NCBI GenBank assembly: GCA_025463785.1
Contig: JAODBD010000009.1
Coordinates: 1-64,000, forward strand
Origin: Glaciihabitans sp.
GTDB lineage: Bacteria; Actinomycetota; Actinomycetes; Actinomycetales; Microbacteriaceae
Length of the DNA stretch: 64,000 nucleotides
Direction of reading: 5' to 3'
The notes under the pieces were generated by a model. It was not told the DNA's origin, did no database searches, and saw only the letters and a program-made list of their open reading frames with translations. Positions 44,363 through 52,828 of this stretch are shown here, piece after piece (within the stretch, counting starts at the first letter, position 1; the number at the start of each line of letters is the position of its first letter). Position numbers and translations under genes: made by a program.

Positions 44363-44472
44363 CACAGCGAGAATTTCGGTGAGTAGCCGGACACCAATTT
44401 GAATATGGGCCGCGACAACCTTGTGGTTGTCCGGCCCATATTCGATTCAGGCAACCGCTGTCGCGGCAGCTG
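44363..44472 (+). repeat. structured repeat, copy 3, right half
   Basis: A diverged copy of 39601-39713. The stem is kept: GAATATGGGCCG and CGACAACC pair with GGTTGTCCGG and CCCATATTC, with one bulge. An A-T pair next to ATGGG in copies 1 and 2 is T-A here, changed on both sides. The loop is shorter. This shows selection on the fold. Confidence 0.8.
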
Positions 44473-44505
44473 GCTTATTGACGTGTCGGCAAAACGCCGG
44501 CTCGA

Positions 44506-45297
44506 CTAGTTGGCGCCTACTACCGTGAAGCTCGTGCTCACGAAGATGTGGTGCGGCCAGTTGACACCGATGTAGTGGACCTCATACTCGCCACCGCTCA
44601 ACTTCACAACGCGGTCGACCACGCCTCCCGGATAGGCGGCTAGCGCGGCTTCCGCCGCCTTGTCTGCCGTCGTTCCGGTGACGATGGTCCCCGAGCCCTC
44701 GGTGTAATTCGCCGGGATCTGACCATCCTGCTTTGCCGTGCTCGGCGAACCTTTCTGGAATGAGGCCACTGCCGAGGGCGAGTAGGCGGGAGTTCCGCCG
44801 ATGCCACTCGGTTGCACGATCACCTGGCTGGCCGTGATGGTCGTACTGCTGGTCATGCCGAGCACGAGAACGGTTGCGCCCTTGGTAACGACAGCTGCCG
44901 TAGCCGAGGCCGTCCCCTTCTCGTAGGTCGTTGTGGACGCCGTCTTGACGGTCACCTTCTGACCTGCCGATGTCGTGAGGTCGAAGCCCGACGTGGAGAC
45001 GCTGGTGACTGTTCCGGATGATCCCCCCTCGGCCGGTCCGGAACGAGCGTTCGATCCGCCACCGCCACTTGCGGGCAGGCCGTGCCCCGCTGTTGTGGGC
45101 GACGACGTCGAGGACGTGGCCGCAGGTGTGGAGGTTGTCGCGGCGCAGCCGGCCAGCCCGATGAGAGCGCAGCTCAGCGCCGCGGCAACGATCCAGCCGT
45201 CCCTCCTATTCGACAGCAGTTTGCGCACCCTCCGCTTCTGGTTTGAAGCAGCGTCGGTGGGAACTGTCTCTTGGGAATTGGTTTGGTTGTACTTCAT
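44506..45297 (-). CDS. lipoprotein with DUF5666-like and PepSY-like domains
   Basis: 263 residues. Signal with lipobox ALIGLAGC near residue 51, then a Ser/Thr/Gly-rich linker. Around residues 95-165 is a DUF5666-like beta domain (GTVTSVSTSGFDLTTSAGQK, then LVLGMTSSTTITASQVIVQP). The last 60 residues look like PepSY (DKAAEAALAAYPGGVVDRVV then YEVHYIG). Outer-surface location is likely. Function unknown. Confidence 0.75.
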   Translation of the reverse strand: MKYNQTNSQETVPTDAASNQKRRVRKLLSNRRDGWIVAAALSCALIGLAGCAATTSTPAATSSTSSPTTAGHGLPASGGGGSNARSGPAEGGSSGTVTSVSTSGFDLTTSAGQKVTVKTASTTTYEKGTASATAAVVTKGATVLVLGMTSSTTITASQVIVQPSGIGGTPAYSPSAVASFQKGSPSTAKQDGQIPANYTEGSGTIVTGTTADKAAEAALAAYPGGVVDRVVKLSGGEYEVHYIGVNWPHHIFVSTSFTVVGAN

Positions 45298-45395
45298 GAT
45301 GAAGCTCCTCAGTATCTGGAATCTACTGAAAGGATGCCAACCGTTCCAAGGAGCTTTCTATGGACGGTCTGTGATTATTCCAAGACCACCGGGCG

Positions 45396-46070
45396 TCACG
45401 CGATATAGTCCGCCGTGACCAGAATCGGCATGTGGTCGGATGCCCCGCGTGGGAGCGTCTCAACCTTGTCGATGCGAAGGCCCATCGACGTCGCGAAGTC
45501 GAAGTGACCTTTGAAAAACTTGTAGCGCGTGTACGTACGCGTCTCGCTCAGGGTCAGGTCGTAGCCGGTCTCCTGCATGTGTTCGCTCAGGTTCTTTTTG
45601 AACCAGGGGTAGTTATAGTCGCCCACCATCAGTGCGGGCAATCCTTCGCCCAACCCGCGCAACTCGCCGTGTGCCGCGCGAATCTGATTGCGACGCAGCG
45701 AATTGAGTGCTGTCAGAGGTGCAGCGTGGAACGACGCCACGACGATTTCCCGCTTGGTCTCGTTGTCGATAAGACGCGTGCCAAGGAGCCGCTCGTGGGC
45801 CGGCGCAAGGATACGGTCGTGCAGCGACTTCTTCAGAGCGAAGGTGCCGGTCTTCAGCGCCGTGAACCGACCCTTCTTGTAGTACAGCGCAAGACCAAGC
45901 CGGTTGCGCTTGGTTGAATCAGCCAGCGTGAGGTCGCCAAGTTCGACCGGCAGATCTGCTGTGTCGCATTCCTGGAGGCAGAGAACGTCGAGTGCATTTT
46001 CTGCGACGAGGGCTGCGAGTTCCCCACTTGCATGATTCTCGCGGAGGTTGTAGCTGATGACACGTATCAC
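45396..46070 (-). CDS. endonuclease/exonuclease/phosphatase-family protein
   Basis: 224 residues of the EEP fold. Catalytic landmarks: ISYNLRENHASGEL (Asn), CLQECD (Glu), VVASFHAAPL (His), VGDYNYPW (Asp/Asn), HFDFAT and ASDHMPI (Asp-His). The protein is short for the family and has no signal peptide. Substrate (DNA, phospholipid or nucleotide phosphate) cannot be told. Confidence 0.85.
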   Translation of the reverse strand: MIRVISYNLRENHASGELAALVAENALDVLCLQECDTADLPVELGDLTLADSTKRNRLGLALYYKKGRFTALKTGTFALKKSLHDRILAPAHERLLGTRLIDNETKREIVVASFHAAPLTALNSLRRNQIRAAHGELRGLGEGLPALMVGDYNYPWFKKNLSEHMQETGYDLTLSETRTYTRYKFFKGHFDFATSMGLRIDKVETLPRGASDHMPILVTADYIA

Positions 46071-46372
46071 TGAGATTGGCTCCGCTTGTTGGTCGAACTG
46101 CTGTGTTCCGAGCTTAGGGTGTCGCTAGGTCGCACTATGGCATCCACGATCCTCGTCACTCTCCCAGTGAAAGACCTGACCGCTTTGCGGCCGTTTTAGG
46201 CATCTACGTGCAACGCGATTGCATCCCGGACGGTCATATCGGGAGATTCTCGGCATGAAACGAAGACACATCGAGCCATAGACAATCGGACTGGACTTCA
46301 TTTCTTCCATCGCGTGCAGGGCACCCCTGACATACACTCGAATAGCCCACGACGGGCTTCGACAATGGGGGT
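46071..46372. other. intergenic, no gene or element recognised
   Basis: 302 bp between divergent genes, so promoters in both directions are expected. No clear -10/-35 pair or dyad stands out, and open frames here have no features. Confidence 0.4.
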
Positions 46373-47698
46373 GTGCGCGTGACTGTCAGTGACGGCATTT
46401 CTTCCGTACCGGCGGGCTGGTATCCGGATCCAGCAGATGCTGCGCGCTTCCGCCGCTGGGACGGCCAAAACTGGACTTCGGATGTCGCCGCAGCTCAGCC
46501 CTCGCCGCCCGTTTCTGTACCTTCCGCGCCGGTTTTCGCGGAGCCCACCCCGCGCGATGAGCCGCAACAAGCGCAGCAGCAGCCCGTGCATGCGGCTCCG
46601 ACCGCGGAGCGACTCCAGCCTTCCGTCGCTGTGCCGCAGCAGGCACAGTACGCGCCGATGTCGGCACAGCCCGCGTCTCAGTCGATGCCGACAGCGCCCA
46701 GCGCTCCCCCGTCGCCGCCGCCTCCGCCGGTGGCCCCAACGCTCAACGCCGAACCGCAGTCCGGGCCGATCTCGATTCCCGACTGGGCGAACCTGCCGGG
46801 ACTGACTCTGCCACCCGACCTGAGTTCGATTCCGGGTCTCGGCAACAATGCCGTCCTCCCGCTACCGAAATTCGACGATGGCGCACGGGTTTCCCCGGCT
46901 TTTGCTCAGATGCAGCAACCCCAGACGCCGTGGCCCCCTTCGCAACAGCCCGCACCATCCGGCCGCCGAGCGTTGCGCGGGCTTCGCTCCGATGACGATG
47001 AGCCCCAGCCTCCCCTGGAACCGGCTGCTCCGTACGCGCCGCCGCCCTCCGGTGCCCAATACAGCGCGCCGGCGCCTCACGGCGTTGTGTACTCGCCACC
47101 GCCACCCGGCACAGCACTGCCCGCTTCTGCTCTCGGAATGCCGCCGATGTCCGCACTCGCCGTAGATCCGGGCAAGTTCGATTCGCCAATGGTGACACCG
47201 CGCTACGACGAGCCAGCGGTCGGTGCCCGTTTCAACACCAGGTCGCCCGCGTTGTCTTCGGCCGCCGAGTATGTGCCGATGGCACGGGCGGCCGGCGTAA
47301 CGCTGGGCATTACCGAGGCAACGGGCACGAGCACGGTCGGCGAATGGCTCATCGCGGTTTTGCCCCTGATTCATTTCGCCGTCGTCTACGTGGTCTTTGG
47401 TGTGCTCGCGGAGCCCGTAGTTCCTGGCATCCAGTGGGGCATCCTTATGGCTCCCGCGGTTCTCTCTCTGATCTTCGCGTCAGTGGATCGGCGAAAGCTC
47501 ATCAACAATGGTTATGGGACAGTTCCGAGCGTCGTCTTCGCGGTGGTCCCGCCGCTGTATTTGCTTGTGCGCTGTTTCAGCATCGGCTGGAAGTCCGTCA
47601 CGTCGTTGATCGTGTGGGTGGTGCTGCAAGCGGCTGCTGTGGCCGGTGTCTTCCTCCTGCTCGACCCGGTTCTGAAAGCCGTGATCGCCGGAGGCTGA
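46373..47698 (+). CDS. DUF2510 protein with Pro-rich linker and four-TM domain
   Basis: 441 residues. N-terminal DUF2510 domain (PAGWYPDPADAARFRRWDGQ, NWTSDV), then about 290 residues rich in Pro, Ala and Gln, low in structure. A C-terminal four-TM domain starts near residue 320 and contains SVDRRKLINNGYG and VPPLYLLVRCFSIGW, related to the membrane parts at 56674-57306 and 58764-59162. Start GTG 46373 or 46379. Function unknown. Confidence 0.8.
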   Translation: MRVTVSDGISSVPAGWYPDPADAARFRRWDGQNWTSDVAAAQPSPPVSVPSAPVFAEPTPRDEPQQAQQQPVHAAPTAERLQPSVAVPQQAQYAPMSAQPASQSMPTAPSAPPSPPPPPVAPTLNAEPQSGPISIPDWANLPGLTLPPDLSSIPGLGNNAVLPLPKFDDGARVSPAFAQMQQPQTPWPPSQQPAPSGRRALRGLRSDDDEPQPPLEPAAPYAPPPSGAQYSAPAPHGVVYSPPPPGTALPASALGMPPMSALAVDPGKFDSPMVTPRYDEPAVGARFNTRSPALSSAAEYVPMARAAGVTLGITEATGTSTVGEWLIAVLPLIHFAVVYVVFGVLAEPVVPGIQWGILMAPAVLSLIFASVDRRKLINNGYGTVPSVVFAVVPPLYLLVRCFSIGWKSVTSLIVWVVLQAAAVAGVFLLLDPVLKAVIAGG

Positions 47699-47753
47699 CG
47701 GCCGGCGTCGTTGCCTGCGCCGAGCCATCAACGATGGCTAGAGTGAAGTCATC

Positions 47754-48578
47754 ATGGCGGTCATTTCGGTGGTCATTCCTGCATTCAACGACGCTGCGAT
47801 GCTCGGGCGGGCGCTTGCTGCGCTCGCGGTCCAGCGTCGCCCCGCCGACGAGGTCATCGTGGTCGACAACGGCAGCACCGACGACACTGCTGAGGTTGCC
47901 CGTGCGGGCGGTGCTCGCGTCGTCGACGAGCCAAGGCGTGGCATCCCGGCGGCGACCGCAGCAGGTTTCGATGCGGCCCGAGGAACGATCATCGGCCGCC
48001 TGGACGCCGACTCGGTACCGCCTCCCGACTGGATCGAGCGACTTGAGCGGCGTTTTGCGGAAGACCCCGACCTCGCGGCGCTGACGGGTCCGGGTGAGTT
48101 CTACGGTGCTGGCCGAGTTGTTCGCAGGCTGGGGGAAGTCCTCTACATCGGTGGATATTTCTGGTGGATGGGATGGCTGCTGGGACATCCTCCGCTCTTC
48201 GGTTCGAATTTTGCGATTCGTGCCTCAGCCTGGACTCGGATCCGCGAGACCTCGCACCGCGATGTACGCGAATTGCACGACGACCTCGACCTCAGCTTCC
48301 AATTCCGCCCTGGCATGCGCATCGTCATGGACAGCACCCTGCGAGTTTCGGTCTCGGCTCGGCCGTTCGGGAGTCTTGCCGGGCTGGGACGGCGGCTCCG
48401 CTGGGCTTACACGACCGTTGCCGTGAACGCTCGCGAACAATCGTTACTGGGTCGTCGCGCCGAACACCGTGCCTGGCCGCGCGGCGACCCATTCTCGCCC
48501 TTAGTCGCAGCGCCGGACTTTGAAGAACCTGACTTCGGCGCTGACGATTTCGGTCCGGGGTTGGAACAGCACACCTAG
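47754..48578 (+). CDS. family-2 glycosyltransferase
   Basis: 274 residues. GT-A fold with VIPAFNDAAML, VDNGSTDDTAEVA, the RGIPAATAAGFDAARG segment and the metal-binding RLDADSVPP. FGSNFAIRASAWTRI and HDDLDLSFQF match the acceptor side of dolichyl-phosphate or mycofactocin-type transferases, but sugar and acceptor are unknown. A mid-protein hydrophobic stretch could touch the membrane. Confidence 0.93.
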   Translation: MAVISVVIPAFNDAAMLGRALAALAVQRRPADEVIVVDNGSTDDTAEVARAGGARVVDEPRRGIPAATAAGFDAARGTIIGRLDADSVPPPDWIERLERRFAEDPDLAALTGPGEFYGAGRVVRRLGEVLYIGGYFWWMGWLLGHPPLFGSNFAIRASAWTRIRETSHRDVRELHDDLDLSFQFRPGMRIVMDSTLRVSVSARPFGSLAGLGRRLRWAYTTVAVNAREQSLLGRRAEHRAWPRGDPFSPLVAAPDFEEPDFGADDFGPGLEQHT

Positions 48579-48585
48579 GGCGCGA

Positions 48586-49497
48586 CTACTTCGGGCCGCT
48601 CGCGTACAACTCGAGCAGATCACGGACGAGTTGGTGCGGTGCTGTTTCGCACGGGCTGTGACCGGTGCTGTACACCGTGAGGCGTGCACCAATGCCCGTC
48701 GCGAGATCCTGGTGCAGCGAAAGCGGCCACAGATCGTGCTCGCCGACCGCGACCAGCTTGGGGATCCCGGATGCCAGAAGCTGCGGTCGAACATCCGGCG
48801 CATGCTTCATCAGACGAATGATGTCGGCGACGCTCGATCGCCGCGTGAGGTCAAATCGCTGTCGCACGAAAGCGAGGCGCCCAGGGGGCACGTGGGTGAA
48901 ATTCTCCTTAACGCCCCAGATCATCAGTGCCGCACCGATGCGCCCAGTGGTGAGCCCGGAAAACCATCCGATCCGCTTCACGCCCCGAAAACCCTGACCG
49001 GGTTCCGGTGGCGCGCTCAGCAGCGTCAGACTCAGAAAGAGATCCGGACGCCGAACGAATGCGAGTTGGGCCACTGTACCTGCGAAGGAGTATCCCAGAA
49101 CGTGTGCGGGTCCAGGAATTGAGGTCAGAATCGCAATCAGGTCGTCCACGAAGAGGTCATGGTCGTAGTGCTTTCGCGGCGGACTCAGCAGTTCAGGCCC
49201 AGAAAGAGCCGACTCGTACTGGCCAGCCATGTCGTACGCAAGGACGTGGAATCCCGCAGCCGTGAGGAGTGGCAGCATCAGGAAGAAGTCTTCCTTCGAC
49301 CCGGTCACCCCCGGTACGAGGACGACTCGAGGGTGGCCGGGAACGCCCGCCTCGATCACGGCCAGTGAGCCGCTGGGGGCCGCGAATCGACTCGCGTGCG
49401 CGCCGTCGGGAATCAGGGTCCAGTCCAGATCGGCGATGGCCAGATCGAGATCGATGGCGGCGGAACCGCTCGGGGGATCGAGTATCTCCGGTGGCAC
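48586..49497 (-). CDS. alpha/beta-fold hydrolase (GYSFAG nucleophile)
   Basis: 303 residues. Oxyanion region VLVPGVTGSKEDF, nucleophile motif LGYSFAGTVAQL, Asp in VAVGEHDLWPL and His in STGHSPCET. An N-terminal 30-residue extension precedes the fold. Likely an esterase or lactonase; substrate unknown. It converges on the glycosyltransferase gene with 7 bp between stops. Confidence 0.9.
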   Translation of the reverse strand: MPPEILDPPSGSAAIDLDLAIADLDWTLIPDGAHASRFAAPSGSLAVIEAGVPGHPRVVLVPGVTGSKEDFFLMLPLLTAAGFHVLAYDMAGQYESALSGPELLSPPRKHYDHDLFVDDLIAILTSIPGPAHVLGYSFAGTVAQLAFVRRPDLFLSLTLLSAPPEPGQGFRGVKRIGWFSGLTTGRIGAALMIWGVKENFTHVPPGRLAFVRQRFDLTRRSSVADIIRLMKHAPDVRPQLLASGIPKLVAVGEHDLWPLSLHQDLATGIGARLTVYSTGHSPCETAPHQLVRDLLELYASGPK

Positions 49498-49538
49498 GCG
49501 ACCAATCTACGCCCGTCGGTCGCCCTGGATGCGCGACC

Positions 49539-50519
49539 TCAGCCGCGGGGATGGGCGAATGCCTCGGGCGGGACAACTCCGACAGGTGTCTCAGTCACTC
49601 GGCTGACGAAGGCCTGCAGACGTCGATAGACCTCCTGCGACTCCGGGTAGCGATAGTTCTGCTGCCAGGTATGCCTGGTGTTGCGGGCAGAACGGTCGTA
49701 GACGAGCGCATCCACTGGCACGCCGCGCGAACGCAACCTGGCGATGAAGTTCAGGTTGGCGCGATAGAACGGATCCTGCTCTGAGGTTGTTACGAACACC
49801 GGCGGAAAGGACGTACTTAGCCACTCGATGGGAGACAGGTATCTGGCTGCCTGGGCCAGCGGGAGGCGCCTGGCCCGTTTCGGGAGCAACATTCGTACGA
49901 AGGCGAGGCTCAGGATGAAGCCGCGCTCGAAGATCACGGAAAAGTCGACAGCGCTGCAATGCAACACGACACCGCGAAGCCTCCCTGATTGATGCGGGGC
50001 GAGGCGGTAGTGGTCGGCAAGCTCACGGTTGTCACGGGCAGCGGCCAGGAGTGCGGCAATCTGGCCGCCCGCCGAGTCGCCTCCGACGACGATTCGGTCG
50101 GGGTCGCCACCGTACGCTGCGATCTCGTTGGCCACCCACTCGACCACGGCAGCCGCATCCTCGAGCATGTGACGCATGTGAAAACGGGTAGCCATTCGGT
50201 AATTGGCATTCACAACCACGAACCCATTCGCGGCCTGGCTTGCGCAGTACTTCGTGAGAGTGGACTTGTCCCCGGAGGTCCAACCACCGCCGTGGAAGTA
50301 GATGTAGACCGGCGCGGGCGACCCGGCTCCGCGCGGAGTAATGACGTCGAGTCGGTTCAGGCGATGGGCATCCACCGTGTACTCGAGATCAAGGTGGTAG
50401 TCGACCTGCTCGATCGGTTCCTGGTTGAAGCGCCTGCGTTCGGTCGGCGTCAACTGCGCCATCAGTGCTCGCCACACCCACACTGGCACACGGCGAATCT
50501 GGAGGGCGCGAAACTTCAC
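49539..50519 (-). CDS. alpha/beta hydrolase, HSL/esterase type
   Basis: 326 residues of the hormone-sensitive-lipase group. The HGGGW oxyanion motif (YFHGGGWTSGDKST), nucleophile GGDSAGGQIAA, Asp in TSEQDPF and His near TRHTW are in order. Likely a carboxylesterase of short acyl esters. Not coupled to the neighbouring hydrolase, from which it is separated by about 40 bp on the same strand. Confidence 0.92.
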   Translation of the reverse strand: MKFRALQIRRVPVWVWRALMAQLTPTERRRFNQEPIEQVDYHLDLEYTVDAHRLNRLDVITPRGAGSPAPVYIYFHGGGWTSGDKSTLTKYCASQAANGFVVVNANYRMATRFHMRHMLEDAAAVVEWVANEIAAYGGDPDRIVVGGDSAGGQIAALLAAARDNRELADHYRLAPHQSGRLRGVVLHCSAVDFSVIFERGFILSLAFVRMLLPKRARRLPLAQAARYLSPIEWLSTSFPPVFVTTSEQDPFYRANLNFIARLRSRGVPVDALVYDRSARNTRHTWQQNYRYPESQEVYRRLQAFVSRVTETPVGVVPPEAFAHPRG

Positions 50520-50615
50520 GCTCCGACGATACGAGCGATTTGTCTGAATCCGCTGGGATTGTGCAAAGGCGGGTCGGACTGTCGGATGTCGGTGCCCTGA
50601 GGTCAGACTGGGAGC

Positions 50616-51320
50616 ATGGCAAAGACGCGGTATCCCGCCACCCAGACCCAGGCTCGAACGTTTGGCGAATCGGTTCTGACGACACTGCGGAGTTCTCCCT
50701 TTGGCGCTCTTCCAAAGGCTGAGCTCGAACTGGCACTCTTTCGCGGTCTGATCGAATCCGGGGTGATCGAGCCCGCCGAGCCGCTCTTTGATCTCGCCCG
50801 TAAACTCGAAATCACGCCAGCCCGCGTGCGTGGGCTGGTCTACCGCTATCGGTTACTCACCGAGGATAGCGATGCCGATGTCTTCGACCAGATCGTTGCG
50901 GCCCTCGGCCGCACGAGATTCGAGCTCAGCGCCGACACGATCGTGTTCGGTATTGAAGACCCCTACCTGCGCGACTCCCTGGCCGCAGCGCTCAAGCAGC
51001 GCGGCGTGTTCGCCGACACGAGCTTCAATCCGGAAACCGTACGCCTCTCCCTGGACGCCTTCGTCGAGTTCGTCACAAGTCGGCTCAATCCATCGGATCG
51101 CGAACAGATACTTCGGGCGCTGACCCAGGATACGCACGTCGAATTGGGCAAATTCAAGCGCATTCTGAAATCGACGCTTGCCGCGGTCGGCAAGCGATTC
51201 GTCGGGGCGGCGGCAGACGAGGCGGCCGCAAATCTGGTCGACGCCGCCTGGCAGTTCACGACTGACCTAATTCGCGGGGATGCGACGGGCGCGGCCGCCG
51301 CGGCAAGTCGCCTTAGCTAA
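50616..51320 (+). CDS. conserved-looking protein of unknown function
   Basis: 234 residues, mostly alpha-helical by composition, no signal or TM. The middle (LARKLEITPARVRGLVYRYR) looks like a helix-turn-helix. The C-terminal part has ILKSTLAAVGKRFVGAAADE and alanine-rich helices. I do not recognise a family. A DNA-binding or regulatory role is possible from the HTH-like string only. The reading frame has normal bias for this genome. Confidence 0.7.
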   Translation: MAKTRYPATQTQARTFGESVLTTLRSSPFGALPKAELELALFRGLIESGVIEPAEPLFDLARKLEITPARVRGLVYRYRLLTEDSDADVFDQIVAALGRTRFELSADTIVFGIEDPYLRDSLAAALKQRGVFADTSFNPETVRLSLDAFVEFVTSRLNPSDREQILRALTQDTHVELGKFKRILKSTLAAVGKRFVGAAADEAAANLVDAAWQFTTDLIRGDATGAAAAASRLS

Positions 51321-51534
51321 ACGCGGGCACCATCTCCCTAGCCACGTCGCCGAACGGATTCCGCGGAATCCTGATCCTCACTACCGTGCCCATGACCTCT
51401 GAAATCGCTCGGTGAGATGACCGCACGGGCGGGTTAGGCGAATTACACGGCGGTAGTTCGCCCCCCAGAGAGGGACTGGGAACGCCGCGCCTCGATCCGT
51501 AACGTCGAAGCAGGGGAAATCAGGGGATCCACAA

Positions 51535-52821
51535 ATGCTTTTGTCACGCAAATCTTTCGTCGCTGCGCGCTTCGCAGCTGCTCTCATCGCCGGTAGTGCG
51601 CTCGTTGCCGGCGTTTTCGTGGCCGCGCCTGCCGCGTACGCCGGTACCAACGACTATCCGTCCAAGTGGAAGAACGTCGCACGCGACTCGATGTTCGACA
51701 ATTGGGGCGAGTACAACCGGGAATGCACGTCGTGGGTCGCCTGGCGCCTGCACGGTCATAACAAGTTCGAGATGCCGTTCCATGCGAACGCGGGCAACTG
51801 GGGCGCGGACGCGAAGAGACTCGGTTACACGGTCAATTTGACCCCAGCAGTTGGCTCCGTCGCTTACTGGGATACAAGCACACGAAGTCACGTCGCCTGG
51901 GTTGAGGCCGTCAACCCGAACAAGACCGTGACCATCGAGGAATACAACATCGGAGGATCCGGGAAATACGACGAGGCGACGATCGGGACGTCGACTCCAA
52001 CGGGCTATATCCACTTCCAGGATCTCGCAACCAGCTTTGCCGACGGTGCCTATGTCACGTACAAGAGCAACGTATATCGCATGGCGGGTGGTGCACCCAT
52101 GTACGTTTCAAGCTGGGCAAAATTCGGCAAGAAGCCGTCCGGACTTGCAACCGCCAAGCAGTGGGCAGCGCTCAAGGCTCTACCGGCCGACGGGACGTTT
52201 CTCGTCGCCCAGCCCAGTGCCAAGATCTACCGCATTGTCGGCGGTGCGCCCGTCTACATCAAGTCCTGGGATGTTGTCGGTGGCAAAAAGGCCAGCGTCT
52301 CAGTATTTGATGCGGATATTACCAACGCAGGCGCAGCGGGCACGAGCCTCGGGAGCCACCTCAGGAAATTTCCGGCTGACAAAGAATATGTGGTCACCAG
52401 CCCGAGCAGCAAAATTTATCAGATCAATGGAGGCGCGGCAGACCCCGTCGCCGATTGGGCATCCGTCGGGGGGCAGCAGCCAGCCGTTCAGATCGGCGAC
52501 GAAGACATTGCGAATGCAGGCTCGGCCGCAACGGGCCCGTATTCCCATCTGCTCGGAGCGTTCCCGACACAGGTCATCTCGATCACCGGGACGACCAAGG
52601 TTGGCCACACCTTGGTGGCGCATCTCGGCAAATGGACTGGCGACCACGTTGTCATCAACTGGCTACGAGATGGCGTAGCCATGGCTAACCAACACGCGCA
52701 AACGCTTCTGCTCTGGCCCCATACTGCCCACAGAAAAATTAGCGTTCAGATCACGGTGACTCGAGCCAACTACCGCACTTTGACTGAAGTAAGCACGGTC
52801 ACCCCACTAATCCGGAAGTAG
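51535..52821 (+). CDS. secreted CHAP-domain protein with repeats
   Basis: 428 residues. Signal peptide with AALIAGSALVAGVFVAAPAA and a cleavage site near AYA. CHAP domain: Cys in NRECTSWVAW, GSVAYWD and His in SHVAWVEAV, giving a Cys/His amidase or peptidase. Three repeats of about 60 residues follow (NVYRMAGGAPMYVSSW, KIYRIVGGAPVYIKSW, KIYQINGGAADPVADW). The C-terminus is an Ig-like unit (VGHTLVAHLGKWTGDHVV). A cell-wall hydrolase is likely. Confidence 0.9.
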   Translation: MLLSRKSFVAARFAAALIAGSALVAGVFVAAPAAYAGTNDYPSKWKNVARDSMFDNWGEYNRECTSWVAWRLHGHNKFEMPFHANAGNWGADAKRLGYTVNLTPAVGSVAYWDTSTRSHVAWVEAVNPNKTVTIEEYNIGGSGKYDEATIGTSTPTGYIHFQDLATSFADGAYVTYKSNVYRMAGGAPMYVSSWAKFGKKPSGLATAKQWAALKALPADGTFLVAQPSAKIYRIVGGAPVYIKSWDVVGGKKASVSVFDADITNAGAAGTSLGSHLRKFPADKEYVVTSPSSKIYQINGGAADPVADWASVGGQQPAVQIGDEDIANAGSAATGPYSHLLGAFPTQVISITGTTKVGHTLVAHLGKWTGDHVVINWLRDGVAMANQHAQTLLLWPHTAHRKISVQITVTRANYRTLTEVSTVTPLIRK

Positions 52822-52828
52822 CGCGAGA

